Positions 32,426-40,589 of a stretch of DNA of 47,492 bases are shown here, piece by piece. A program made the position numbers and the translations under genes. Origin of the DNA: a virus; IMG/VR virus record IMGVR_UViG_3300029893_000200, positions 1 to 47,492 of that record. One strand, given 5' to 3'. The notes beneath the pieces are model-generated. The model did not search any database. It had not been told where the DNA came from and worked only from the letters and a program-made list of their open reading frames with translations. Every line of letters starts with the position of its first letter. Within the stretch, counting starts at the first letter, position 1.

Positions 32426-34241
32426 CTTGTCCACCTCCCATAGCTGTTATAAGATTATTGAGTATCTCAGGAGGTATACCCTGCTCCGTATTACCAAAAG
32501 GCTGTCCACCGGAAGGCATCGGTATACCTTGCTGCTGGTTCATCATAGCCGTTACATCAGGAGGTACATTACGACCGGCAAAAGTGCCTACAGGGTTCAA
32601 GGGGTCGATTACCGGGAAGTTCAAACGCTCCTTCAAAAACATCCTTGCTTCTTCTGTAGTGATAAGTCCCATCTGATGAAGCTCTGTAACTGACTGATAT
32701 AAAAACGCCATGTTGTTAGGAAGTCCTGCACCAATACTTACCTTAATGTCAAACATGGCTTCCTTCATCATAGGATTACCGTCACTACCGACCAGCGGAG
32801 ATAGACCGAACTCTTCCTCTCCTGTCTCCTGATTTACTGTCGGAGAGGGTATCAATCGTGGGATACTCTGTAACTGAGAACCCCTAAACCATATATAGTC
32901 CTCATTCTTACTGCCGACAATACGGTAAGCACGTTCCTCGGTGAAATACTCTTTAACGTAGTCAATGAGTAATTCCACAACCTCTTTGAGTCCTGCTTGT
33001 AAGAGGAATCTCTTATGGTTAACCCTCTTATTACCTGCTTCTTGTAGAGCCAACACAGCAGCGGCAGCACGTAAGCTACCCATCTTTCTACCTTCTGTAG
33101 CATCCGTCCGACCGCTGATAAGCTGAGACTCGAAGTTAATCGCCATGTTACGTCTGTTCTCTATGTAAGCTGGCATCGAAGGCGGTTGAACCATCTTCCA
33201 AGCTTCATGATCACGTGCAACAATATTAAGACCGGCCTTATTAGTCCACTTCTTAGGGTTAATACCGGAAGCTATACCTATAACCTTCTGTATATTACCC
33301 ATAAGTCTTGCATTACGGCGTATTTGATCATCAAGGTCATTGATTAAGTCCTGTGTAGGTATTAAAAGTTCTACATCTCCCACACCCCACAGTACACCTT
33401 CCCTTGCGTAGCAAGGTATAGGAACCATAGGATACCTCCCATGACGGTAAAAGTTAAGCGATCCTCTTGTTTTCATATCCTCTTTGCTGTCATATAAAAG
33501 GATATTATTCGCAGTAACCCTTAAACGTAAGTAACACTTGCCTTCCCATATATCCTTACTCCACATCTCCACAAACAGGCACTTGTTACGGGATATTTCC
33601 TCATAACCGCCTTCTGTTGTCTCGTCCTCAAATATCCTCATATCACGTGGAGAAAAGTATTCATACGGCCTTAACGCTTTAGCCCTTGAACCGTAGATAG
33701 GGTGTCGTTTCACCCATCCGATAGACTTATACATAGCGTGGGCAGCAAAGTCACCCTCTTGGAAATTCTCTATAGATGTTACCTTCGGGTCAGGCATAAA
33801 GCTAACCGGACTTATGAAGTCAATTACAGGTAATCCTCTGCCACGCAGAGCATCAGGGCTATAATACACTTTAGGAACACCTATACCGAACTTGGTTCTG
33901 TGGTGTTCCCCCTTGTCGAGTTTAAAAGGTAACTGGTTTTTGTCTAAAATCCAGCGTATAATCTGTTGAATGTGCATGGAAAAAGCGTGGTCTGAAGGCT
34001 CCTCCCCTATAAGGAGGGTTTCAAGCGGTTGGTCTACGGTGTCGGCAACAAGGCTCTCAACAACAGGAAGGATAATATTTGTCTCCGAGCCGGGGTCCTC
34101 TTCCGAGGACGGTTCATTAACACGACCGAATGTGTAGTCATCAAAATCTACCCAATCATCGTGTAAACCCAACTCTTCCTTGTAGTCATAAGCGGCTTCA
34201 TAATTACTGAGAACTTCTTTAACTCTAGGGTCGAGGCTCAC
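32415..34241 (-). CDS. Portal protein
   Basis: The 608-aa protein begins at GTG after GAGGGTTCGGA. Portal-like features: MSLDPRVKEVLSNYEAAYDY, then a long clip/stem region, QDLINDLDDQIRRNARLMGN, and SGRTDATEGRKMGSLRAAAA with helices that form the crown. A Pro/Gly/Gln-rich C-terminus follows (NQQQGIPMPSGGQPFGN). Its position is between the terminase large subunit and scaffold, as expected. Role: ring at the unique vertex for DNA entry and exit. Confidence 0.85.
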   Translation of the reverse strand: MSLDPRVKEVLSNYEAAYDYKEELGLHDDWVDFDDYTFGRVNEPSSEEDPGSETNIILPVVESLVADTVDQPLETLLIGEEPSDHAFSMHIQQIIRWILDKNQLPFKLDKGEHHRTKFGIGVPKVYYSPDALRGRGLPVIDFISPVSFMPDPKVTSIENFQEGDFAAHAMYKSIGWVKRHPIYGSRAKALRPYEYFSPRDMRIFEDETTEGGYEEISRNKCLFVEMWSKDIWEGKCYLRLRVTANNILLYDSKEDMKTRGSLNFYRHGRYPMVPIPCYAREGVLWGVGDVELLIPTQDLINDLDDQIRRNARLMGNIQKVIGIASGINPKKWTNKAGLNIVARDHEAWKMVQPPSMPAYIENRRNMAINFESQLISGRTDATEGRKMGSLRAAAAVLALQEAGNKRVNHKRFLLQAGLKEVVELLIDYVKEYFTEERAYRIVGSKNEDYIWFRGSQLQSIPRLIPSPTVNQETGEEEFGLSPLVGSDGNPMMKEAMFDIKVSIGAGLPNNMAFLYQSVTELHQMGLITTEEARMFLKERLNFPVIDPLNPVGTFAGRNVPPDVTAMMNQQQGIPMPSGGQPFGNTEQGIPPEILNNLITAMGGGQVAS

Positions 34242-34501
34242 TCCGAACCCTCCCTCTTCTTCTTATAAGGCTCCTCTGTAGGTGTTACAGGGTCTAAATT
34301 CATTGGTGGGAGGTCATCCATAATTGACATAAATGTTTTTCTTGGTTTCGGTACTTTTAACTTCTTAGAGTCATTTTGGGTTAATATGCTACAAATGTAA
34401 TCAATATCCTCGCTTCGGGACTTTCTACCAATATAATATCCAAGATATACTAACAATGCAACTACAATTGTATACACAGGTATAAAAATAATATAGTTCA
34501 C
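34238..34501 (-). CDS. Small membrane-anchored protein between terminase and portal (87 aa)
   Basis: GTG start at 34501 after AGGAGGTATTTACT. The N-terminal 24 residues (IIFIPVYTIVVALLVYLGYYIG) form one clear transmembrane helix, followed by a basic-acidic cytoplasmic tail. Its stop overlaps the portal start. A membrane protein at this position is uncommon in podovirus head clusters; it may act at lysis or in host modification. Function unknown. Confidence 0.55.
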   Translation of the reverse strand: MNYIIFIPVYTIVVALLVYLGYYIGRKSRSEDIDYICSILTQNDSKKLKVPKPRKTFMSIMDDLPPMNLDPVTPTEEPYKKKREGSE

Positions 34502-34514
34502 AGTAAATACCTCC

Positions 34515-35900
34515 TTACATATAATCTATATAGTCAACCTCAGTCATAAGTTCCTCGTTATCCAAGTCCTCATCAAGAGAGTAATGCCTGTGTTTAATCC
34601 TATCTCTAACTACCTTGCGAGGGTCTACCACCTCTAACCAATCACCAATCCTCGGTAAAGACACAAGGGTATAAGCAAGAGCATCATAAGCGTGGTCGTT
34701 TTGTTTCAAACGTTTGCCCTCTCGGTTGGAGTCCCACCGCTGGCCTTTAAGAGAATCAATGAGGTGTACACAGTTCTTAGCTATGAGCAATTTGTTCTTG
34801 ATAAGGTACTGGTGAACCGTGGTGATCTTAGTATCATCGTCGTTTGTCAACGATGGTTGAAGTGTGATGCCCTCACGGGAGTAAAGCATAGCCGGTGACT
34901 CTTTATTAGCTCCCCTGTTCCTTGTGGAAGGGTCGGCCCACACCCATGATAACCCGTGTGCCTTAATCCATCCGGCTACCACTGAAATATCGGCTTCCTG
35001 TTGGTGGTACTCATCAGTAACCACAACCAGTCCCGTTGATGGGTCTTGTCGGCAGATAAGAGCAGCGGTAGGTGCTGCCACACCGAAGTCAAAGCCCCCC
35101 TCCTTCGCCCACGATGTACCAATATCGAGACTACTCTTCTCTTCTGTATGAGTACCCTCATCAAACTCGGTGAATATCTGCCCCTCGAACACATCGAAAG
35201 AGGCATCAAGGAATCTCTTGACCCATGTATCGGGGTTATTTGCCCGAAGCATTTCCTCATAACCGGGAGGCAGGTAAAGGTTGTCCCTGGTCTTAACGCA
35301 GAAACCCATGTAGTCTTTAGAGTTTTTTCTGTTAGGACTGAAGAACCAATTATAAACCCAATCTCGACCACCTGAGTTCGTAGTAATAAATCCACGTAAC
35401 GGCCCCACAAGCCCTCTAAGACGGGCCTGTAACATCTGAAATGTGGACTCAGGAACCTCGGAACCGTCAGGCTCGTGGGCTTCGTCAATCCACCAACCGT
35501 CAACATCAAGAGAACCGAGCTGTCCAGGGTCATCGAGGTGTCTGAAAAGTATCTCTGTGTAAAGACCGGGGACAGGGGTATGGAGCATAAGCCTACCCCT
35601 TGTCTCCTGCCAGTGGGCTATAAGCTGAGGGTCAAGCTCATCAAAAAAGGTCTTTTGCGTGGTGTCCTTTAAAGCAGTAGAAGTCAAACGACCCACAATG
35701 AAACGTCCACCGGGGTACATCTGACTCCATTTAATTATCTCCTGTGAACCCATCTTGGTCTTACCACCACCCACACCTGACACCATAGCCCTGTACTTAG
35801 CGTTACAAGTGTGGAACATCCTTTGGTGTGGTAAAGGCTGATATGGTTCACGTTTTACAAATGTTCCTTTTTTAATTCGTTGACTAAACTTTCCCGGCAT
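34515..35900 (-). CDS. terL: Terminase large subunit (TerL)
   Basis: A 461-aa protein. ATPase motifs: Walker A SGVGGGKT (about residue 45), Walker B DGWWIDEAHE. RNase H-like nuclease acidic residues are in GGFDFGVAAPTAAL, VWADPSTRNRG and DHAYDALAYTL. The start overlaps the stop of the terminase small-subunit gene. Role: motor and endonuclease that packages phage DNA into the prohead. Confidence 0.92.
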   Translation of the reverse strand: MPGKFSQRIKKGTFVKREPYQPLPHQRMFHTCNAKYRAMVSGVGGGKTKMGSQEIIKWSQMYPGGRFIVGRLTSTALKDTTQKTFFDELDPQLIAHWQETRGRLMLHTPVPGLYTEILFRHLDDPGQLGSLDVDGWWIDEAHEPDGSEVPESTFQMLQARLRGLVGPLRGFITTNSGGRDWVYNWFFSPNRKNSKDYMGFCVKTRDNLYLPPGYEEMLRANNPDTWVKRFLDASFDVFEGQIFTEFDEGTHTEEKSSLDIGTSWAKEGGFDFGVAAPTAALICRQDPSTGLVVVTDEYHQQEADISVVAGWIKAHGLSWVWADPSTRNRGANKESPAMLYSREGITLQPSLTNDDDTKITTVHQYLIKNKLLIAKNCVHLIDSLKGQRWDSNREGKRLKQNDHAYDALAYTLVSLPRIGDWLEVVDPRKVVRDRIKHRHYSLDEDLDNEELMTEVDYIDYM

Positions 35901-36583
35901 TAGTTCAAAATCTCCTCACCTTTAGCTATAGCTTTTGCCCTCACACACTCTTCCGGTGACATCACATCCTGATTGACAACAAACGTAACACCTGTACCTG
36001 TGCTTGCGAGTTTAGCATCCATATCCACACGATCTCTATAAACTGCCGGTCTACGGGCCTTCAAGAAGAATGTAATCATTGTCGGGTTTCCGGTAATAGC
36101 AAGCCTGTAACCCATATACTCAATGTCCTGTGTGAAACACTCAGCGGCTTCCTCACACGCTTCTCGGAAAAGTCTACAATGTTTTTGGTAGTAGTTGCGT
36201 TCGGTAAGAGATACACCTGAGTAGTCCGAAGCGTGGTTAAATGTACCGTGGTCTGCGAGAGCTTTGAGGAACAGTATCATTCTCCGTACCACATCTACCC
36301 TTGTGAGATTATGCCTCTTCATATAATCCTTTAGCTCTCTGCTCTGACTTACTTCGTGTAGAGCCGAACTCCTGTCTAACAGGTTAGCAACCCGTTCCTT
36401 ACGCTGTGCTTTAGCTATTTCAAGGTCTGCCTGTGTAACACGGACAGTCATGGCAAGCTCTTTAGCTTCGGCTATCTCTTCCGCAGAGTATCTCCCTCTC
36501 GACTTGCCTTTCTCGGCTCTCTTTGTACTCAAGATGTTACGCTCAAGATCGTCTAACTCAAGTTTCTCCTTCTTTCTCGCCAC
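35900..36583 (-). CDS. terS: Terminase small subunit-like protein
   Basis: I choose GTG 36583 (reading VARKKEKLELDDLE), downstream of AAAGGAGG. The protein has a charged N-terminus and a central HTH-like segment (LTRVDVVRRMILFLKALAD, SDYSGVSLTERNYYQKHCRL). The acidic C-terminal part includes FFLKARRPAVYRDR, the typical small-terminase signature. It lies directly before the large subunit with a 1-base overlap. Confidence 0.8.
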   Translation of the reverse strand: MARKKEKLELDDLERNILSTKRAEKGKSRGRYSAEEIAEAKELAMTVRVTQADLEIAKAQRKERVANLLDRSSALHEVSQSRELKDYMKRHNLTRVDVVRRMILFLKALADHGTFNHASDYSGVSLTERNYYQKHCRLFREACEEAAECFTQDIEYMGYRLAITGNPTMITFFLKARRPAVYRDRVDMDAKLASTGTGVTFVVNQDVMSPEECVRAKAIAKGEEILN

Positions 36584-36607
36584 GTTTCGTAACACCTCCT
36601 TTGGATA

Positions 36608-36636
36608 AATATACCCTAATACTTAAAAAAAGGCAA
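36608..36636 (-). promoter_or_regulatory. Probable late promoter
   Basis: On the minus strand TTGCCT (36636-36631), a 17-base spacer, then TATATT (36613-36608), 24 bases before the terminase small-subunit start. It lies immediately behind a terminator hairpin, so late structural genes have their own promoter separate from the sugar operon. Confidence 0.65.
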
Positions 36637-36664
36637 GAAAAAGACCCACCATATCTGATGGGCC
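36637..36664 (-). terminator. Intrinsic terminator of the cargo operon
   Basis: The minus-strand stem GCCCATCA-GATA-TGGTGGGT (one G.U pair) is followed by CTTTTTC. It ends the long sugar-biosynthesis/amidase operon and is directly followed by the late promoter. Confidence 0.65.
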
Positions 36665-36763
36665 TTCTTCCGAAAGGAGAGAAAGGAGAATGCCATTGGG
36701 CCTGACCATGCGTTTATTATTATGTAAATACTATACTCCTTATCTTTCCAACTTTCAATAGCT

Positions 36764-36922
36764 TTATTCCTTTATTTTTCGACAATCTTCAACATCAGGA
36801 TAACGCCCATTCAAGATAAGAAAACTCAAAAACTCTTCTATACTTATCTGCAACTTTAAAGCCTCCATCTTCAACTTCTGCTTTGCTTCCTGACTAATAC
36901 GGGAAGTAAACTTAACCTTCAA
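36764..36922 (-). CDS. Ribbon-helix-helix (Arc/MetJ-like) DNA-binding protein (52 aa)
   Basis: TTG start at 36922, 17 bases after AAGAAGGTGATAATTA, the end region of the amidase gene. MKVKFTSRISQEAKQKLKME, then ALKLQISIEEFLSFLIL, is the classic beta-strand, helix, helix pattern. Such small proteins repress phage promoters as dimers. It lies just before the late promoter and may control late transcription, which is inference. Confidence reflects clear pattern but short length. Confidence 0.65.
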   Translation of the reverse strand: MKVKFTSRISQEAKQKLKMEALKLQISIEEFLSFLILNGRYPDVEDCRKIKE

Positions 36923-36928
36923 TAATTA

Positions 36929-37525
36929 TCACCTTCTTTCAAGATTTAATGCAGAACTTAAACCAAAAGCAATTTCATTACCGACTGCATAAGCAAAATC
37001 AATGTCTTGTAGTAGTTTACGCTCTTTCTCGTTGTCTATAAACAGTATCTCAAGAAGAGAGGAATCACAATGCTGATCATCCGTCTGTTCTATAACATAG
37101 TAATTCTTATACTTTTTACCCCTATCTACAATACCATACTGTTTGAGGTATGCCATAGTACAATCGTGTATTACATTACGTTTATAATCGGAATAGCTAC
37201 CACCCTCTGAAACCTTGACGTAACTCTCAAAACCTTTACCGCCGCCGCTGTTTGCGTGTATAGATAAGTAATAAGTAGCACCTACTGTTTTTGCAAACAC
37301 CACAGGTATAACAAGTTCGTCCCTCTTGTTTGACGGTATCCACATACTCGGTTGAATAATATACACTGTAGCTTTATAAGATGTCAAAGCCTTTTTAACC
37401 CCATTGGCTACCCACCAGTTAAATAACTTCTCATTAAAACCACCACTTACAGCACCCGGATCAGAACCTCCTTGCTAATGGCCCGGATCAATAACAATAA
37501 TATGTTTGTTACTATCCTTAGACAC
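36929..37525 (-). pseudogene. N-acetylmuramoyl-L-alanine amidase (Amidase_3) with an in-frame amber codon
   Basis: The full frame from GTG 37525 encodes 198 codons, with TAG at codon 17 (37475-37477). The sequence reads HIIVIDPGH(TAG)QGGSDPGAV: the amber follows directly after the zinc-ligand His16 of the motif I DPGH. The rest of the fold is intact: YYLSIHANSGGG (second His), EQTDDQHCDSSLLEILFIDN (catalytic Glu). An internal start cannot restore the first zinc ligand, so a functional enzyme needs readthrough or suppression. Ribosome binding site AAGGAGGTG precedes GTG 37525, which overlaps the HNH gene's stop. Likely the phage endolysin. Confidence 0.75.
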
Positions 37526-38001
37526 TAGCACACCACCTCCTTAATAAATCTACCATAATTGTCCCTACTACGCTTATGCAATATATTATTATGACAGGAT
37601 ACACACACAACTTGAAGATTATCTAATGAATTATTTTTTCTATTTTTATCTTTATGATGGATATGAACTCCTTCTGTTACACCACAAAACTCACATACCA
37701 TTTCTTTATGGATAAGTGCGATCCTACGCCATGTGTCCCCTTTCATAGAACTCCTACCGTCTTTGTAGGAGGGGGCAAGGACTCCTTTTCTACCAAACAT
37801 AGGATTGTTACAACCAGAAACATCAGCATGATTATCACTTATTCTCTTACGAACATCATCCATTTTAGAATAATTATTATACAGGTTACGAAAAGTAACA
37901 CCACAGCTGATAGAACAAAATAAACCACGACCCTTTCGCACTACACAGCAATCAACAAGAAAAATACTCTCACACTGTTTACAAATACGTATGAATTTCA
38001 T
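37525..38001 (-). CDS. Free-standing HNH homing endonuclease
   Basis: A 158-aa protein with N-terminal zinc knuckles (CKQCES, CSISCG), a NUMOD3-like segment GCNNPMFGRKGVLAPSYKDGRS, and an HNH domain CEFCGVTEGVHIHHKDKNRKNN, NLQVVCVSCHNNI. Such genes insert between phage genes and spread by cutting homologous DNA. It lies between the methyltransferase and the amidase, sharing a base (TAG/GTG) with the amidase start. Adjacent insertion may have disturbed the amidase region. Confidence 0.88.
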   Translation of the reverse strand: MKFIRICKQCESIFLVDCCVVRKGRGLFCSISCGVTFRNLYNNYSKMDDVRKRISDNHADVSGCNNPMFGRKGVLAPSYKDGRSSMKGDTWRRIALIHKEMVCEFCGVTEGVHIHHKDKNRKNNSLDNLQVVCVSCHNNILHKRSRDNYGRFIKEVVC

Positions 38002-38016
38002 ACCGTCACCTCCTTA

Positions 38017-38694
38017 CTACTTCTTGAGACTACAAACAAAGTTCCACGATGCCATCTTATAATACTCCGGTATCTCCCTTAGTGTAATCTTATGCTCAAG
38101 AGCCTCAAAAGTGAACCCCTCAAACAACTCATAAAGATGTTCTCTGCTTGAAAAATGTACCTTACCCACACCTTTAAACAGCCCGTCTTTAAAATCGGTA
38201 TAAGTGAAACCATCTACAACTACAGTATCCCTTTTCCTGTGGTATCCATCATGGTCTGTAGAGAACCAATCTATACCAACGTATTTACCTCCGGGCTTCA
38301 GCTTGTCCTTTACAAGTTCGATACAACGCTTGATACTTTTTGTATCGTTATGGGTTACGGCTGCTCGATCGAAGATAAGGTCAAACTGACCTTCAAATGG
38401 AATCTCTTTTGTGAAATCGGTACACTTAAACTCAACATGAGGGTAGTGCATAACTCCGTGATAAGAATTACAAAGACTTATAGCTCTTTTACTACCGTCA
38501 ACACCAAAATAATAACGTACAGGAGTATACACAAACAACCCAACATTAGCCCCTGCCCCACACCCTAATTCCAATATTCTAACAGTTTTTGAATCTGTAT
38601 ACCTTTTTACAAACGAAACAAGGTCACTCCAAGGCCACCGTGAAAGGTGTCTGCCCTCTCTAAATTCCCTATCCCACTCAGGCGAGAATGTCAT
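38017..38694 (-). CDS. SAM-dependent methyltransferase
   Basis: A 225-aa class I methyltransferase: motif I RILELGCGAGANVGL, motif II-like YYFGVDGSKRAI, DLIFDRAAVTH and GGKYVGIDWFS. The N-terminus starts EWDREFREGRHLSRWPWSDL. Stops TAG TAA occur in tandem. In the sugar operon it may methylate a sugar or the sugar-carrying product, as methyltransferases in nonulosonic acid loci do. Substrate not visible. Confidence 0.8.
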   Translation of the reverse strand: MTFSPEWDREFREGRHLSRWPWSDLVSFVKRYTDSKTVRILELGCGAGANVGLFVYTPVRYYFGVDGSKRAISLCNSYHGVMHYPHVEFKCTDFTKEIPFEGQFDLIFDRAAVTHNDTKSIKRCIELVKDKLKPGGKYVGIDWFSTDHDGYHRKRDTVVVDGFTYTDFKDGLFKGVGKVHFSSREHLYELFEGFTFEALEHKITLREIPEYYKMASWNFVCSLKK

Positions 38695-39381
38695 TTATAA
38701 CACCCCCCTCCGTTTCTTTAACAAGTATTCAGCGTATTCGAGATCGGCTAAAGTATCAATATCTACCGACCGTTCTCTCGGCATGAAGTAAGGAACTACC
38801 CTACCGCCGTAAAAATCCTTGCACTGTTTTAAAGAATCAGCATAACCAAAAATAACAGCCCCGTTGTGGTGATAAAGTGTTCTCCACTCCTGTGACTGCT
38901 CTCTTATCTTGACAGGAAACTCCTTCTCTAAAGAGCCTGACTCTTCCACAGATAATGCTTGGTATGGGTGGTAGTAGTATTCGGTAACACTCATTACAAA
39001 ATCACACTCTGCCGACTTGAATATCTTATATGCTTTACGAATATCACCAGCAGTACGTAAAGGGCATGTAGGAAGAAGGACAGAAAAAGTAGCCATCCGT
39101 ATAGAATAAAACTCAGTTAACAACCACACAACGTCAACAACTGTATCCTTATCGCCTACAAACTTACTACCTCTATCATAATTGTATACATCCATCTCGT
39201 CTGCCACACTAAGAGCTATAGGGTCATCCGATGTAACAATAATCTCGTCAAACACCCCACTGTCCTTCGCTGCTTTAATAGTGTAGTATATTAAAGGTTT
39301 ACCGTCACACATGATAACATTCTTCCGGGGGAGTCTCTTACTGCCCATACGGGCAGGGATTATACAAATAGGATTAGACAC
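38695..39381 (-). CDS. CMP-nonulosonic acid synthetase (NeuA/PseF/LegF-type)
   Basis: A 228-aa cytidylyltransferase starting at GTG 39381. Signature IIPARMGSKRLPRKNV and GKPLIYYTIKAAK, with DEIIVTSDDPIA, LPTCPLRTAGDI and DIDTLADLEYAEYLL at the C-terminus. These are the conserved motifs of acylneuraminate/pseudaminate/legionaminate cytidylyltransferases, which activate a 9-carbon acid as CMP-sugar. Which acid is used cannot be settled from this alone. It is the activating step of the pathway whose other enzymes are upstream in the operon. Confidence 0.88.
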   Translation of the reverse strand: MSNPICIIPARMGSKRLPRKNVIMCDGKPLIYYTIKAAKDSGVFDEIIVTSDDPIALSVADEMDVYNYDRGSKFVGDKDTVVDVVWLLTEFYSIRMATFSVLLPTCPLRTAGDIRKAYKIFKSAECDFVMSVTEYYYHPYQALSVEESGSLEKEFPVKIREQSQEWRTLYHHNGAVIFGYADSLKQCKDFYGGRVVPYFMPRERSVDIDTLADLEYAEYLLKKRRGVL

Positions 39382-39538
39382 TACTAATCACCGCCTGTAA
39401 CAAACAACCAAACATACCAAGTAAAAACAATAAAACTGAAAGAGCTAGAAGCAGAAAAGTAACAACCATCATCCTCTCTAACCACTTATCAACATTATCA
39501 ACAACACCATCTATCCAACCCGTTATGCGCTCAAACAT
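39374..39538 (-). CDS. Small membrane protein between NeuB and NeuA (54 aa)
   Basis: ATG at 39538 follows GAGGTGGGAGG. A short charged N-terminus is followed by MMVVTFLLLALSVLLFLLG, a single membrane helix. The end overlaps the start of the CMP-sugar synthetase. Function unknown; a membrane partner of the sugar enzymes or a regulator is possible. Confidence 0.55.
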   Translation of the reverse strand: MFERITGWIDGVVDNVDKWLERMMVVTFLLLALSVLLFLLGMFGCLLQAVISSV

Positions 39539-40589
39539 CCTCCCACCTCACCATCTCATTCCTCTTTACGTCACGGACTAAAGGATTTCCAATAAACCTG
39601 TCAGCCGTAAGAGGTGATATACCTGTCCCCGGTCTACGGCAAGCGAGGTGCTTTTCCTCCACCACAGTGCCTTCGGAGAGGTCGGCATCATACACAAGGG
39701 ACGTAAAGTATTTGTCTTTCATACGCAAGTCCTCAAGAGAGGGTTTAACAGTGTAATCACCAAGCATATCCTTAACAGCCCTCATCATTCCCACATACCC
39801 CCCAAGTTTAGCTGTGTGGAGTGCTTTATTGTGGTGATGTCCGGTATTTCCCGGAGTTATGGTTATACGTTTCTCAATATAGGAAGCACCTAATGTAATA
39901 GCTATAGTCTCAGGTAAATCAATTACCCTGTCAGAAGCAAACCCGACAGGGAGATTAAATGTATTACGAAGGTAAGGTATAGTGTTCATGTTGTACTCAG
40001 GTAAAGCACCATGACACTCATGCACAAGCATTACTTGTTTGTTGCCTTCCTTCTCAATAATGTGAAGCATTTGAAGTATCTCACCGATAAGAGAAGGGCC
40101 GAGATCAATCAGTATTGGCTTTCCTGTCCTAGCTACCCGCTTAATTAAGGGATAATGTCGGATGTCCCATGCACCTATCTTGTAAGCAGGTATCCCTAGC
40201 TGTTCGGCAAGATCAACGTCAGGAAGGTTGTCTACCGATACAAAGAGGGTAATATTAATGCTCTTAGCATAACGCACCATTTTCGCCCACTCGTCGGGAG
40301 TAAACATAAGCCCCTTAAACATCTGATACATATTAACCTTCTGAATACCCATAGAACTCTCGTACTCGTACATAACACCTTTATCTGCCATGAACTCGTC
40401 AGGATTAATCATCTGAAATTTCACAGCATCCATACCGGCCTGAGCAGAAGCACGAATTAAATCAAGAGCAGTATCTAAATCACCATTGGCTGTAGTGCCT
40501 ACCTCCGCCGCAAGATACAAAGGTGCACCTCTGCCTATCATCTTACCCTCAATACCTATATACGGGTAAAAGTTTGTTGTTATCTGCAC
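39531..40589 (-). CDS. NeuB-type nonulosonic acid synthase, full length (PseI/LegI-like)
   Basis: A 352-aa protein. TIM-barrel part: LYLAAEVGTTANGDLDTALD, DAVKFQMINPDEF, FVSVDNLPDVDLAEQLGIPAYKIG and MLVHECHGALPEYNMNT. The C-terminal domain SEGTVVEEKHLACRRPGTGISP is the antifreeze-like (SAF) lid found in full-length synthases. Family reaction: condenses phosphoenolpyruvate with a 6-carbon amino sugar to give a 9-carbon acid. It is next to PseC, consistent with a PseI-type role. Start chosen at GTG 40589; an internal ATG 16 codons in is a weaker option. Confidence 0.85.
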   Translation of the reverse strand: MQITTNFYPYIGIEGKMIGRGAPLYLAAEVGTTANGDLDTALDLIRASAQAGMDAVKFQMINPDEFMADKGVMYEYESSMGIQKVNMYQMFKGLMFTPDEWAKMVRYAKSINITLFVSVDNLPDVDLAEQLGIPAYKIGAWDIRHYPLIKRVARTGKPILIDLGPSLIGEILQMLHIIEKEGNKQVMLVHECHGALPEYNMNTIPYLRNTFNLPVGFASDRVIDLPETIAITLGASYIEKRITITPGNTGHHHNKALHTAKLGGYVGMMRAVKDMLGDYTVKPSLEDLRMKDKYFTSLVYDADLSEGTVVEEKHLACRRPGTGISPLTADRFIGNPLVRDVKRNEMVRWEDV

